In this document: positions 47,763-56,512 of the stretch, piece by piece
How the letters are laid out: every line of letters begins with the position of its first letter
Position numbering within the stretch: the first letter of the stretch is position 1
Assembly (NCBI GenBank): GCA_021286645.1
Contig: JAJTBZ010000055.1
Coordinates: forward strand, 1 to 57,309
Length of the DNA: 57,309 bases
Direction: 5' to 3'
DNA from: Ignavibacteria bacterium
Lineage (GTDB): Bacteria > Bacteroidota > Ignavibacteria > Ignavibacteriales > Ignavibacteriaceae
Notes under the pieces: generated by a model
What the model saw: only the letters and a program-made list of their open reading frames with translations
The model's database searches: none
Told to the model about the DNA's origin: nothing
Program-made: the position numbers and the translations under genes

Positions 47763-49052
47763 TTATTTGGATAATTTTGCAAATAAATCATACTCATCTG
47801 CATCGTAAACCAAAACGTCAACCAATTTACCCGGTTTTAGTTTTTTCCCCTCTGCCTTCACCAGAATTTCACCATCGACTTCAGGAGCCTCACCCTGGCT
47901 TCGACCAATATAAAATTCACCTTCCTGGCGTTCAATCAAGACACGAATTTTTGTATCGACTCTTGACTGATTATACTCTGCTGAAATTTTTTGTTGCAGC
48001 TTCATAATCGTATCCCTTCGTTTGTTTTTCATTTTCTCAGGGATCGTATCGCCCAGCGGGAAGGCGGAGGTGTTTTCTTCAATCGAATAAGTAAAAACAC
48101 CTAATCGTTCGAATTTAAATTCTTTGATAAAATCATATAATTCTTCGTATTCATATTGGTGTTCTGCAGGATAACCGGTAATAAACGTAGTTCGAATAAC
48201 TATGCCGGGAATACGTTTTCGAAGTTTGTGAAGAAGATCGATAGTCCTGCGGCGCGTTATTCCCCTTCTCATGGACTTTAACACTTCATCATTAATATGT
48301 TGCAACGGGATATCGAGATACTTGCAAATTTTAGGGTTGTTTGCCATCTCTTCAATTAAATCGTCCGGAAAGTGAGATGGATAAGCATACATCAGTCGTA
48401 CCCATTCTATACCTTCAATACCGGAAAGTTTATGAAGCAATTCAGATATTATTCTTTTTCCGTAGAGATCAATGCCATAATCTGTTGTATCCTGACCAAT
48501 AATTACCAGTTCTTTGGTTCCTTTTTTAGCTAAAGAAGCAGCCTCACCAAGCAGCTCTTCAAGTGGCACAGAATGATGTTTCCCGCGTATCAAAGGAATT
48601 GCACAAAAAGAGCACGGGTGGTCACAACCCTCTGAGATCTTTAGGTAGGCAGTGTGCGAAGGTGTTGTTAACAGTCGCTCACCAAGCAGTTCCGATTTTA
48701 ATTCTCCGCCAATTTCCCGAATAACATTACCGTATTCCTCAGTACCAAAATACGAATCAACTTCCGGGATTTCTTTTCGCAGATCATCTTTATATCTCTC
48801 GGATAAACACCCGGTAACTATTACCTGGCCTATTCTTCCTTCTTCTTTTGCTTTCACCGCTTCAAGAATTGCGGCGATAGATTCCTCCTTGGCAGCTTCA
48901 ATAAAACCACAAGTATTTATTATTACCGCATCAACTTCGTCGGGCTCTTCTTGTATGGTAAAGCGATTTAGTTTTATTTGGTTAAGCAATCGTTCTGAAT
49001 CTACCGTGTTCTTTGAACACCCTAAAGTAACAACACTAATTTTTTTTTTCAT
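47763..49052 (-). CDS. rimO: ribosomal protein S12 methylthiotransferase
   Basis: 429 residues. Adds a methylthio group to an aspartate of S12, encoded at 22414. N-terminal domain VVTLGCSKNTVDSERLL with further conserved cysteines (NTCGF, VTGCLSERY); radical SAM motif EGCDHPCSFCAIP; GYPAEHQYEYEEL; a C-terminal TRAM domain. LGCSKNTVDSE favours RimO over MiaB. The ATG opens into a run of ten A; TTG six bases upstream is a weak alternative. Confidence 0.94.
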   Translation of the reverse strand: MKKKISVVTLGCSKNTVDSERLLNQIKLNRFTIQEEPDEVDAVIINTCGFIEAAKEESIAAILEAVKAKEEGRIGQVIVTGCLSERYKDDLRKEIPEVDSYFGTEEYGNVIREIGGELKSELLGERLLTTPSHTAYLKISEGCDHPCSFCAIPLIRGKHHSVPLEELLGEAASLAKKGTKELVIIGQDTTDYGIDLYGKRIISELLHKLSGIEGIEWVRLMYAYPSHFPDDLIEEMANNPKICKYLDIPLQHINDEVLKSMRRGITRRRTIDLLHKLRKRIPGIVIRTTFITGYPAEHQYEYEELYDFIKEFKFERLGVFTYSIEENTSAFPLGDTIPEKMKNKRRDTIMKLQQKISAEYNQSRVDTKIRVLIERQEGEFYIGRSQGEAPEVDGEILVKAEGKKLKPGKLVDVLVYDADEYDLFAKLSK

Positions 49053-49079
49053 TATCAAGGTAAAATGTAAATGGACGAA

Positions 49080-49901
49080 CTAGATGGACGCAAAATGTTT
49101 TAAGTAAAAATATACCACAGGAGCAACCGCTATCAGTGAATCAAATCGATCAAAAACCCCACCATGACCAGGAATGAGATTGGATGAATCCTTTACCCCA
49201 GCATCTCTTTTAATTAACGATTCTGCTAAATCACCGAGCTGCCCGATTGTACCCACAATTGCACCTATAATTATTGAGTCGGTTAAATCGAGTGATTTCA
49301 TAATAATATACTTGGCAGCTACCATTGTGAGTATAGCGAATACGAATCCAAATACTGCTCCTTCCCAACTTTTTTTCGGGCTGACCCTCAGAAAAAGCCG
49401 GTGTTTTCCAAAGGTTATTCCACCAAAGAATGCGGCTGAATCACAAACCCATATCGATGCCAATATAGAAATAATCAACCAACCACCCTGCTGATAATCA
49501 ATACCGGTAAAAAGCTCTCTGATAAGCACCAGCGAACTCATGGCTATACCAATGTACGTGATTCCCAACAATGTTGAGCCCAAATTGAGTATAGCAGATC
49601 CGCGATTTCGGAACATTTCGAAGAGTACAACAAAAAGAATCACCATGGTAAATACTGAATAAAGGTCACCAGGCTTTACCAGCGCAACTCCGGTAAGCAA
49701 AATCAGGCCTGCCTCTCCAACCCAAAGCAGGGGGTGCGTATGCTTATGCTTAGCCAAAGTAAAATATTCATAATACGCCACGCACCCAATTATAAGCGCC
49801 ACGGGCAAAAAGTAATACCCACCCAGATAACAGAGAGCTAAAATTATAGGTGCCGCTATCAGGGCTACTACTGTTCGAACTAATGTGTTATTTTTACTCA
49901 T
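49080..49901 (-). CDS. cdsA: phosphatidate cytidylyltransferase
   Basis: 273 residues, about eight membrane helices. Makes CDP-diacylglycerol for phospholipid synthesis. The CTP-transferase signature is complete: LIKRDAGVKDSSNLIPGHGG, then FDRFDS. SPKKSWEGAVFGF is also typical. Overlaps the upstream zinc-ribbon gene by four bases (ATGA). Confidence 0.95.
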   Translation of the reverse strand: MSKNNTLVRTVVALIAAPIILALCYLGGYYFLPVALIIGCVAYYEYFTLAKHKHTHPLLWVGEAGLILLTGVALVKPGDLYSVFTMVILFVVLFEMFRNRGSAILNLGSTLLGITYIGIAMSSLVLIRELFTGIDYQQGGWLIISILASIWVCDSAAFFGGITFGKHRLFLRVSPKKSWEGAVFGFVFAILTMVAAKYIIMKSLDLTDSIIIGAIVGTIGQLGDLAESLIKRDAGVKDSSNLIPGHGGVFDRFDSLIAVAPVVYFYLKHFASI

Positions 49902-50263
49902 TCAGTTTTTCCGGTATTCTCCTCAGGATTAACATTATTTTCTGATGTTTCATAATTCTTTAAGAATTCTTCTGCATCATTCTCGTCACTGATGTTTACA
50001 AACACTTTAACCAGACCGGTATTATTAAAACCAACATAGCTCCTGTCTGTCTGGTTCAAAATATACGCCTCAATACCGGCGCTTTCCAAATTGCTTTTCA
50101 GCATTTCAGCTTCAATAACCTGCGATGATTGGAAAATTAGTTTATAATTTTCCGGCGAGAAGTGTTCATCTTCATTGAGAACATCGACCAGGTCGACTTC
50201 ACAGTCAGAACACCGTGTGACTCCTTCAATATATTCGGATTTGCATTCAGGGCAGTATGGCAT
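49898..50263 (-). CDS. zinc-ribbon plus DUF2007 protein
   Basis: 121 residues. The N-terminus has CPEC (C4, C7) and CSDC (C18, C21), a small zinc ribbon. Residues about 40-105 match the DUF2007 pattern, LIFQSSQVIEAEMLKSNLESAGIEAYI and NDAEEFLKNY; the family is described as a putative signal transducer with no proven role. SD GGAGG is strong. Its overlap with cdsA suggests a link to membrane lipid or envelope physiology. Confidence 0.8.
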   Translation of the reverse strand: MPYCPECKSEYIEGVTRCSDCEVDLVDVLNEDEHFSPENYKLIFQSSQVIEAEMLKSNLESAGIEAYILNQTDRSYVGFNNTGLVKVFVNISDENDAEEFLKNYETSENNVNPEENTGKTE

Positions 50264-50273
50264 ATGACCTCCT

Positions 50274-51254
50274 TTATGAATGGTAATGATTTCTGGAAGT
50301 ATAGTACTTTCGAATAGAAAATACTACAATTATAAACGCACCTGTTAAAAATAATGAAGTAACAAAAGCACTTCGTAATGCATCGGGTTGCACAATGCTT
50401 CCCTGCTTAATCTCGCTTTCACCAAACAATACAAACAGTACTACAGCAGAAAAATTATTAAGAAAATGAAGCACCATTGGAACAACAATGCTATCTGACT
50501 GATATACTGCATAACCAAAAAACAGGCCGAGCATAAATAACCCGATTAGTCCCTGGAAATTTACATGGTATATAGAAAATAACAAGGCGGTAATTATTGC
50601 CCCGGTGAGTTTTCCAAATCGGTGTTCAAAACCCGTTTGCACATATCCACGGAATAACACCTCTTCACAAATAGCGGGTGTTAACGCAACGCTAATAACT
50701 ACAAGGGTAAAATCCAAAGGCGAATGGACCTGCATGAGCTGTTTGTATGCAGCCTCCATCTCGGTATTTAAGGTATCGAGTAACTTTTTTAGTGGTTGTA
50801 ATGAATTATGATTTTGCAGGAATGATGTAAAATAATGATCCTGAATAATCATTAAATTGTTTACCAATGGAATGAGTATAAACATTCCTATGATGAATAA
50901 CGTTAATTCTTTCCATTCCGGCATTCTGAAACGAATAACAGTAGTAACATCTTCATAAACAAATTTGGACAGGACTAATGAGGGCAGCAATAAAAACAGC
51001 ATCTGTGAGGCTGTTTGCATTAAGCGCAGGGAATTTGCATCGGCTGACTCTATTTTGAAGCCCAGCACCAATAAGGTAATCAGACCGCCCACAATTTGAT
51101 AGAGAAAGAACCCAAGAATCAACCCGATGACCGAGGCCGTTACCGGCGCCATTCGAGGCGCGAATTTCGGTAATGGAGGTACTTGTTCCGAGTCAAAGTT
51201 GCCCGGTTCAGACTCCGGTTGATCTATATCTGGTTTCTCGTTATCTTCACTCAT
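50274..51254 (-). CDS. CPBP-family intramembrane protease
   Basis: 326 residues, acidic proline-rich N-terminus (about 1-35) then about eight membrane helices. Active-site motifs of the Abi/CAAX family: EEVLFRGYVQ (EExxxR), FSIYHVNFQG (FxxxH) and HFLNN (HxxxN). The substrate is not predictable. Ten bases before the zinc-ribbon gene. Confidence 0.9.
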   Translation of the reverse strand: MSEDNEKPDIDQPESEPGNFDSEQVPPLPKFAPRMAPVTASVIGLILGFFLYQIVGGLITLLVLGFKIESADANSLRLMQTASQMLFLLLPSLVLSKFVYEDVTTVIRFRMPEWKELTLFIIGMFILIPLVNNLMIIQDHYFTSFLQNHNSLQPLKKLLDTLNTEMEAAYKQLMQVHSPLDFTLVVISVALTPAICEEVLFRGYVQTGFEHRFGKLTGAIITALLFSIYHVNFQGLIGLFMLGLFFGYAVYQSDSIVVPMVLHFLNNFSAVVLFVLFGESEIKQGSIVQPDALRSAFVTSLFLTGAFIIVVFSIRKYYTSRNHYHS

Positions 51255-51281
51255 ATAGTACTTGTCAGTGCAGAAAATTCT

Positions 51282-52079
51282 TTATTTTTTGGAACTAAGT
51301 TTGCCAAACACGCCCTCAAAAGCTGTTAATTCAGCGTCAATAGAACCTATAACAATTTTTGTTTTAACTTTTACAGGAATTTTTGCATCATCATTGGAGA
51401 GCCAAATTAAAATATTGCCATCGCTCTTAAACAGGCCGCCCTCGAGAACCATTGGTTCAACTATTATGCAATCAAATGTTCCTGCTGAAACTTTTATCCG
51501 CTCTTTTCCGACGTACTTCACATCCAGATCATATACCTTATCTTTAAAGAAGTTGTACAACTTTACCCTGTCGCCTGGTTTAGACTTGGAAAAATCCATT
51601 GTGCGCACGAGATAAAATGCTGAAACAACATCATTAACATATTTAGGAATTGTATAATCGCCTTCTGAGGTTTTTGCTTTCATCTTTCGATGGTCAAAAA
51701 AGGCTGAAAAATCACGGGAATAACTCCCCTCCCTCACGTGCTGTTCGAATCTCCAGGGGAATAATCCATCGGCATCGATGTAGGTTTCATATTTATCGCG
51801 AACCTTAAAAATCCAATCAAAACTGCTGACGGAATTCACCTCAAAAGTTACCTGGTAAGCATCGCGGGCAGAAATTTTACGCGCCCGGGGAACGGTCATA
51901 TAGGCAATACCGGCAGTAACAAAACCGTATTTTACATCAAAGGTTAGTTTTTCTCCCGGCCTAAATGCTTTATTTTCAAGTTTCCGGAATTCATCGCCGG
52001 GCCCAAGTGGGTACATTGCTTGAATGGTTATTCCAATAATACATAATGTAATAAATAACTTATTCCAATTCAGGGTCAT
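51282..52079 (-). CDS. DUF3108 exported protein
   Basis: 265 residues with an N-terminal signal (about 8-24). FRPGEKLTFDVKYGFVTAGIAYMTV and a C-terminal ILIWLSNDDAKIPVKVKTKIVIGSI match DUF3108, a beta-rich periplasmic family of unknown role. SD GGAG precedes the ATG. Between the CPBP protease and the GT9 gene. Confidence 0.82.
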   Translation of the reverse strand: MTLNWNKLFITLCIIGITIQAMYPLGPGDEFRKLENKAFRPGEKLTFDVKYGFVTAGIAYMTVPRARKISARDAYQVTFEVNSVSSFDWIFKVRDKYETYIDADGLFPWRFEQHVREGSYSRDFSAFFDHRKMKAKTSEGDYTIPKYVNDVVSAFYLVRTMDFSKSKPGDRVKLYNFFKDKVYDLDVKYVGKERIKVSAGTFDCIIVEPMVLEGGLFKSDGNILIWLSNDDAKIPVKVKTKIVIGSIDAELTAFEGVFGKLSSKK

Positions 52080-52095
52080 GCTGTGTCTCCCGATT

Positions 52096-53100
52096 TCATT
52101 TCGCGTTCGCGATATTCATAATTTGTGTATAAACAAGATTAATATCAATTGTATCCATACAGTTTGTTTCCATGCATTGTTGCCTGCTGCAATTAGTACA
52201 CGCAGCCGGTGGTACAAATACAGCCCGGTTTTGTGTATACGGGGCCCAGCGCTCTGGTGAACAAACCTTTATTTTGGGATAAAACCCAACAGTATATTTT
52301 CCAAGTGCCGCGGCAATATGCAACGGACCTGTAGAATTAGCAACAAAAATATCACATTTTCCGATAACAGCAATTAATTCTGTTAAATTTAATTTTCCGG
52401 CAAGATTAATCGCGCGAGTATTATTCTTTACTGTTTCGCATAATTCCCGTTCAGAGGGTGACCCGGTCAATAGAACCGTAATATTTTCATGATCACATAA
52501 CATTCCTGTAAGCATTTGCATTTTCGCAACCGGTAAATCCATCGCGCTGCCACCGCTACCCGGATGAATTATTAAAATCGGGCCGTGTAAATCAGGTATG
52601 TTATACTCCGCCAAATTTATTTTCGAAGTTGGAAGAATATTATAATTAACCGTTGTGACAGAAACTTCCGGATTCATATCAAAGGCAGAGAGAAGCCGGA
52701 TATTATATTCCAACTCGTGATAACGTACTTCTTTGCGGTGGTCATGGATCTTTTTATTAAAGAGAAACGAATACCATCGAAATGCTGTCCCGATCCTTAC
52801 AGGAATACGGGCTCGAAAACAAGCCCAGGCAAGTTCCGGACGCGGATAAGCCATGATAACTGCATCAAATTTGCGCTCTAATATCAGATTTAGGAATTTA
52901 GATTTATCAATTCTGCCATTTTTTTCGGGTAGTACCAACACTTCATCTATCGCTGTGCACATTCGAACCAATGGCGCCGTATATTCTTTTGCAAGGAAAC
53001 TAACTTTACATCCGCGGAAATGCTTTTTCACCTCTCCGGCAAGTGGAAGAGTAAGCACTACATCACCAATTCTGTCAGTTCTGCAAATAAGAATATTCAT
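52096..53100 (-). CDS. glycosyltransferase family 9 (heptosyltransferase-like)
   Basis: 334 residues, GT-B fold. N-terminal ICRTDRIGDVVLTLPL and C-terminal IIHPGSGGSAMDLP, NLAGKLNLTELIAVIGKCDIFVANSTGPLHIAAALG are GT9 signatures. Probably adds a sugar to the lipopolysaccharide core. The tail has four cysteines (CTNCSRQQCMETNC), known in several GT9 proteins. Overlaps the Mpg gene by four bases. Confidence 0.92.
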   Translation of the reverse strand: MNILICRTDRIGDVVLTLPLAGEVKKHFRGCKVSFLAKEYTAPLVRMCTAIDEVLVLPEKNGRIDKSKFLNLILERKFDAVIMAYPRPELAWACFRARIPVRIGTAFRWYSFLFNKKIHDHRKEVRYHELEYNIRLLSAFDMNPEVSVTTVNYNILPTSKINLAEYNIPDLHGPILIIHPGSGGSAMDLPVAKMQMLTGMLCDHENITVLLTGSPSERELCETVKNNTRAINLAGKLNLTELIAVIGKCDIFVANSTGPLHIAAALGKYTVGFYPKIKVCSPERWAPYTQNRAVFVPPAACTNCSRQQCMETNCMDTIDINLVYTQIMNIANAK

Positions 53101-53708
53101 ATTGCCTTTTTCCTTGAGACGTATGGATTACCTGAAAGATAGAAACGCCAGGGCAACTCAATCGATTTTGTAATACCAATACGAGTACTTACCGCAATTT
53201 CATCACTTTTCACCCGTCTCCCCTCGGAGATATAAATTTTATCACCTGTCAATAATTCACCATTAAGGCTGCCGTCTATAGCCAAAGCCTTACAAATTTT
53301 TCCCGGACCATTCGTTAGATTGATTAGATCATTTTTCTGATTTATATCTGAACCGAATCGATTCACCAGCATGGTGTCCACGCCGCTAATCGGTTCCAGC
53401 GCCCGTATAAGAACCGCCTCACCGCTACCCTTTTTCCCGGTAACTACATTGCAACAAAAATGATTCCCATACGTAAAATACACATAAAACGCACCACCTT
53501 CTTCAAACATCACCTTATTTCGGTTTTTCATTCCCCTAAAAGCATGTGATGCCTCGTCCTCCAGGCCTCCGTAAGCTTCCACTTCAACAATAATACCGGA
53601 AAGTAATAAATCATCAATCTGATGTGTCAGTACTTTCCCCAGCAGCCGTGGGGCCAGGGTAAGGGCATCCTTTTTATAAAAACCTGAATGTATTTTACGG
53701 AAGTTCAT
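53097..53708 (-). CDS. 3-methyladenine (alkyladenine) DNA glycosylase, AAG/MPG type
   Basis: 203 residues. Base-excision repair of alkylated or deaminated purines. PRLLGKVLTHQI, VEVEAYGGLEDEASHAFRGMKNRN with the catalytic Glu, MFEEGGAFYVYFTYGNHFCCNVV and LTNGPGKICKAL are family motifs. Its place in an envelope gene run seems incidental. Confidence 0.94.
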   Translation of the reverse strand: MNFRKIHSGFYKKDALTLAPRLLGKVLTHQIDDLLLSGIIVEVEAYGGLEDEASHAFRGMKNRNKVMFEEGGAFYVYFTYGNHFCCNVVTGKKGSGEAVLIRALEPISGVDTMLVNRFGSDINQKNDLINLTNGPGKICKALAIDGSLNGELLTGDKIYISEGRRVKSDEIAVSTRIGITKSIELPWRFYLSGNPYVSRKKAI

Positions 53709-53740
53709 CGTGAGTGTCTGGTAATAGGCATCACCGGGAA

Positions 53741-54418
53741 TTACAACCGCGATTGAAGGTCGGCAATAGCGCGTTGATATTCGACAGTTTTTTCCGGGCT
53801 CCGTTCCATTAACAACTCATATATATGAATTGCCTCTGTCATGTTTCCCTGCGATATATAAATGCGGGCAAGTGTTTCCGAAACAATCGGTGGTGACGCA
53901 ATTGTTTCATGTGCAGATACCAAAGGAATGTGTTCCTGATTCTCATCGGGAATATTAATTTTTGCTTTCGATAACCGCTCGGCTAAATGAGGTAACGTGT
54001 CTTCGAATGAGCCAGAAATTCTGGCTTCAGGAATACGAATAGAAAGATCCAGAGGTTCCTCAACGAAAGTAGAACGTTTCTTTATCGAAAATGGAGACCT
54101 GAGTTTTTTTACTTCCTCAACCTGCGCAAGGTAATAATTGAGTGAATCAGGGGAATCAATCAGTCCACAGCCGGTAGAATATGCCGCTTGCGCCTCATCA
54201 TACTTACCTTGCAATGCCAGTGCTTTGCCAAGCAAAATATATGCAACCGGATAATCGGGATAAATCTGTATGCCGTTATGGAGAATTGAAATTGCGGATT
54301 CTAAATTTTGTGACTCGATCTCCCTTTCGGCCTTACGGACGAATAAGGGAGATCGTGAGTCAAACTCGTAAATTAAATTCGCTTTTTCAGCGAAACTTTC
54401 TTCAAAAGTCTTTTCCAC
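53741..54418 (-). CDS. tetratricopeptide-repeat protein
   Basis: 225 residues. One TPR group at about 35-100 (AISILHNGIQIYPDYPVAYILLGKALALQGKYDEAQAAY split over helices) and another at about 185-225 (ARIYISQGNMTEAIHIYELL). The middle is low in repeats. No signal peptide. GTG start. Nine bases after the GT2 gene; may assist that enzyme or an envelope complex. Confidence 0.8.
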   Translation of the reverse strand: MEKTFEESFAEKANLIYEFDSRSPLFVRKAEREIESQNLESAISILHNGIQIYPDYPVAYILLGKALALQGKYDEAQAAYSTGCGLIDSPDSLNYYLAQVEEVKKLRSPFSIKKRSTFVEEPLDLSIRIPEARISGSFEDTLPHLAERLSKAKINIPDENQEHIPLVSAHETIASPPIVSETLARIYISQGNMTEAIHIYELLMERSPEKTVEYQRAIADLQSRL

Positions 54419-54426
54419 CCCGGTAA

Positions 54427-55878
54427 CTATTTTTTAGCGAACGCGTGGCGGATTGATGTTATCGATACAAACGAGAAACCGATAAAGAATAAGAATTGGA
54501 ATGGTAAGGCTGCAATCTCAAGGAAGTACAACGATGAGCAGATACCAATGAAGCAATAGATTGCCATTATCAATTCTACAATAACCGAAGTTTCTAATTT
54601 ACGGTTAACGTATTTCTTTTCAGTCCAGCTATCATTCTGATCGACAACTTTGAATTTTGGGGTACGAACGAATTCACTCTTACGAGAGAGTAAACCTTCG
54701 ATTACCGCGCGGGAATTATTAACAGCAAAGCCCATAGAGCCTGCCATAAACAACGGGAAGAGAACTATTTTCTTTCTCCAGTCTGCACGGATATCCTTCT
54801 GTGAATACAAATAAAACATGAATGACCCGATAAATGCCAATACAAATAATGACATTACAGCGAAATACGCTTCATGCGAGCCGCTATTTTTAACAAAAAT
54901 TAAAGGTACGTTTAAAATTGCTGCCAACAGGATGAAAGGGAAAACCAAGTTATTGGTCAAATGGAAAGTTGACTGCATTTTAACACGAAGCGGTAATTTT
55001 GATTTCCAAACCAACGGAAGAATTTTCTTTGAAGTTTCTACCGCACCTTTTGTCCAACGAAATTGCTGCGATTTTAATGCATTAATTTCTGAAGGCAATT
55101 CTGCGGGAGAAATAATATCGCGTAAGAATACAAACTGCCAGCCTTTTAACTGTGCACGGTAGCTCAGGTCAAGATCTTCAGTTAAGGTATCGGCATGCCA
55201 GTTACCTGCGTCAAAAATACACGATTTACGCCAAACGCCGCCGGTTCCGTTAAAGTTAATAAAGAAACCTGCCTTATTACGTACGTTCTGTTCAATTACA
55301 AAATGGCCGTCTAAAGCCAACGCCTGTGTTTTAGTAAGAATAGAATAATCTCCATTCAGGTGCTCCCAACGGGTCTGAACCATACCTACTTTATTTTCTG
55401 CGAAAAACGGAAGTGTTTTGCGGAGGAAATCTTTTTGAGGAATAAAGTCTGCATCAAAGATAGCAACGAACTCGCCTTTAGCGGTTTTCAGGCCTTCTTT
55501 TAACGCACCGGCTTTGAATCCTTCGCGATTTGCGCGGCGGATGTGAACAATATCATAGCCTTCGGCAGCTTTCTGAGCAACTGCACGGGCAACAATCTCA
55601 ACTGTTTCGTCTGTTGAATCATCCAAAACCTGAATTTCAAGCTTATCTTTTGGATACTCAATTTCGCATACATAATTAATTAAGCGTTCAATAACATATA
55701 ACTCATTATACAATGGTAACTGAATAGTAACCATTGGTTCCATAAACTTGCCAGCAGGGGCTTCATGTTTTTCATCACGATGCTTTCTGTAATAATAGAT
55801 CATGATGAAGCCGTGACAGCCGAAAATAAAAAGAATTGAAAGTGATATGAAATAAGAGACTAAAACTATCTCATCCAT
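54427..55878 (-). CDS. processive family-2 glycosyltransferase, membrane-bound
   Basis: 483 residues. One N-terminal helix (about 7-27) and four to five C-terminal helices enclose a cytosolic GT-A domain. Catalytic motifs: VLDDSTDETV, IFDADF, TEDLDLSYR and QQFRWTKGA, the D,D,D,QxxRW set of cellulose/mannan-synthase-like enzymes. Product unknown. No PilZ domain is seen. Follows lptE. Confidence 0.92.
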   Translation of the reverse strand: MDEIVLVSYFISLSILFIFGCHGFIMIYYYRKHRDEKHEAPAGKFMEPMVTIQLPLYNELYVIERLINYVCEIEYPKDKLEIQVLDDSTDETVEIVARAVAQKAAEGYDIVHIRRANREGFKAGALKEGLKTAKGEFVAIFDADFIPQKDFLRKTLPFFAENKVGMVQTRWEHLNGDYSILTKTQALALDGHFVIEQNVRNKAGFFINFNGTGGVWRKSCIFDAGNWHADTLTEDLDLSYRAQLKGWQFVFLRDIISPAELPSEINALKSQQFRWTKGAVETSKKILPLVWKSKLPLRVKMQSTFHLTNNLVFPFILLAAILNVPLIFVKNSGSHEAYFAVMSLFVLAFIGSFMFYLYSQKDIRADWRKKIVLFPLFMAGSMGFAVNNSRAVIEGLLSRKSEFVRTPKFKVVDQNDSWTEKKYVNRKLETSVIVELIMAIYCFIGICSSLYFLEIAALPFQFLFFIGFSFVSITSIRHAFAKK

Positions 55879-55923
55879 AGTGAATTAATAATCCTTACAT
55901 AAATAAAAAATAATTAAAAAAGC

Positions 55924-56490
55924 TTACCATCCGGAAACCGTATCGAGTAACACATCATTCGCGATCTGTTCAATTGCCACCCCAATGGCTTCATCACGCC
56001 CTGTTCTCCCTGATTCGGGCAGATACTCGGCATATGCAGAAAATTGCTTTTCATACATTACCTTCTTTTTTACCAGATCTTTGCACACCGCCTGTATGTA
56101 TACGGTAATTCGCCGTCTGGTAACCGATTCGCCTTGTCTGTTGCTACTACCAGCAGAAAATACTGCCGGACCATCAGTAATCTGAGTAATAACCGTCTCC
56201 AACAAAGCATCGGCCTTGCTCTTTTCCACTATTCGTAAACTGTTATCTTCAACGAATTTTTTGGTCAAGAGGGTCGAAAACTTCTCTCGTAAACCCGGCT
56301 CGGGCGATCCGCTCCTGTCATCCGTATAGGGTAACCCTATCGTTTTCAGGTGCGGCGGCACCGAAGAACCGGTAAATGAATAAGAACATCCGACACAACT
56401 AACAAAATTAATTAATACCATACTGAAAAACAAACCCCGAAAAACTAATATTTTTAAATAACGGGGGGTATTTTTTTTATTTAATTCCAT
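55924..56490 (-). CDS. lptE: LptE-family lipoprotein (LPS assembly)
   Basis: 188 residues. Hydrophobic leader with a lipobox near VSCVGC (about 31-36), then YSFTGSSVPPHLKTIGLPY, the LptE opening. It should be the outer-membrane partner of the LPS translocon LptD. An upstream in-frame TTG would extend it into the regulator gene; the ATG is preferred. The sigma-54 regulator-lptE pair is frequent in Bacteroidetes/Chlorobi. Confidence 0.85.
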   Translation of the reverse strand: MELNKKNTPRYLKILVFRGLFFSMVLINFVSCVGCSYSFTGSSVPPHLKTIGLPYTDDRSGSPEPGLREKFSTLLTKKFVEDNSLRIVEKSKADALLETVITQITDGPAVFSAGSSNRQGESVTRRRITVYIQAVCKDLVKKKVMYEKQFSAYAEYLPESGRTGRDEAIGVAIEQIANDVLLDTVSGW

Positions 56491-56512
56491 AAACACGGGA
56501 CTTTTTCTCAAT

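Noticed and set aside
49030-49052. Run of ten A at the start of rimO as a phase-variation tract
   Set aside because: Lys-Lys-Lys codons near the start are ordinary in this AT-rich genome; there is no sign of a second frame.
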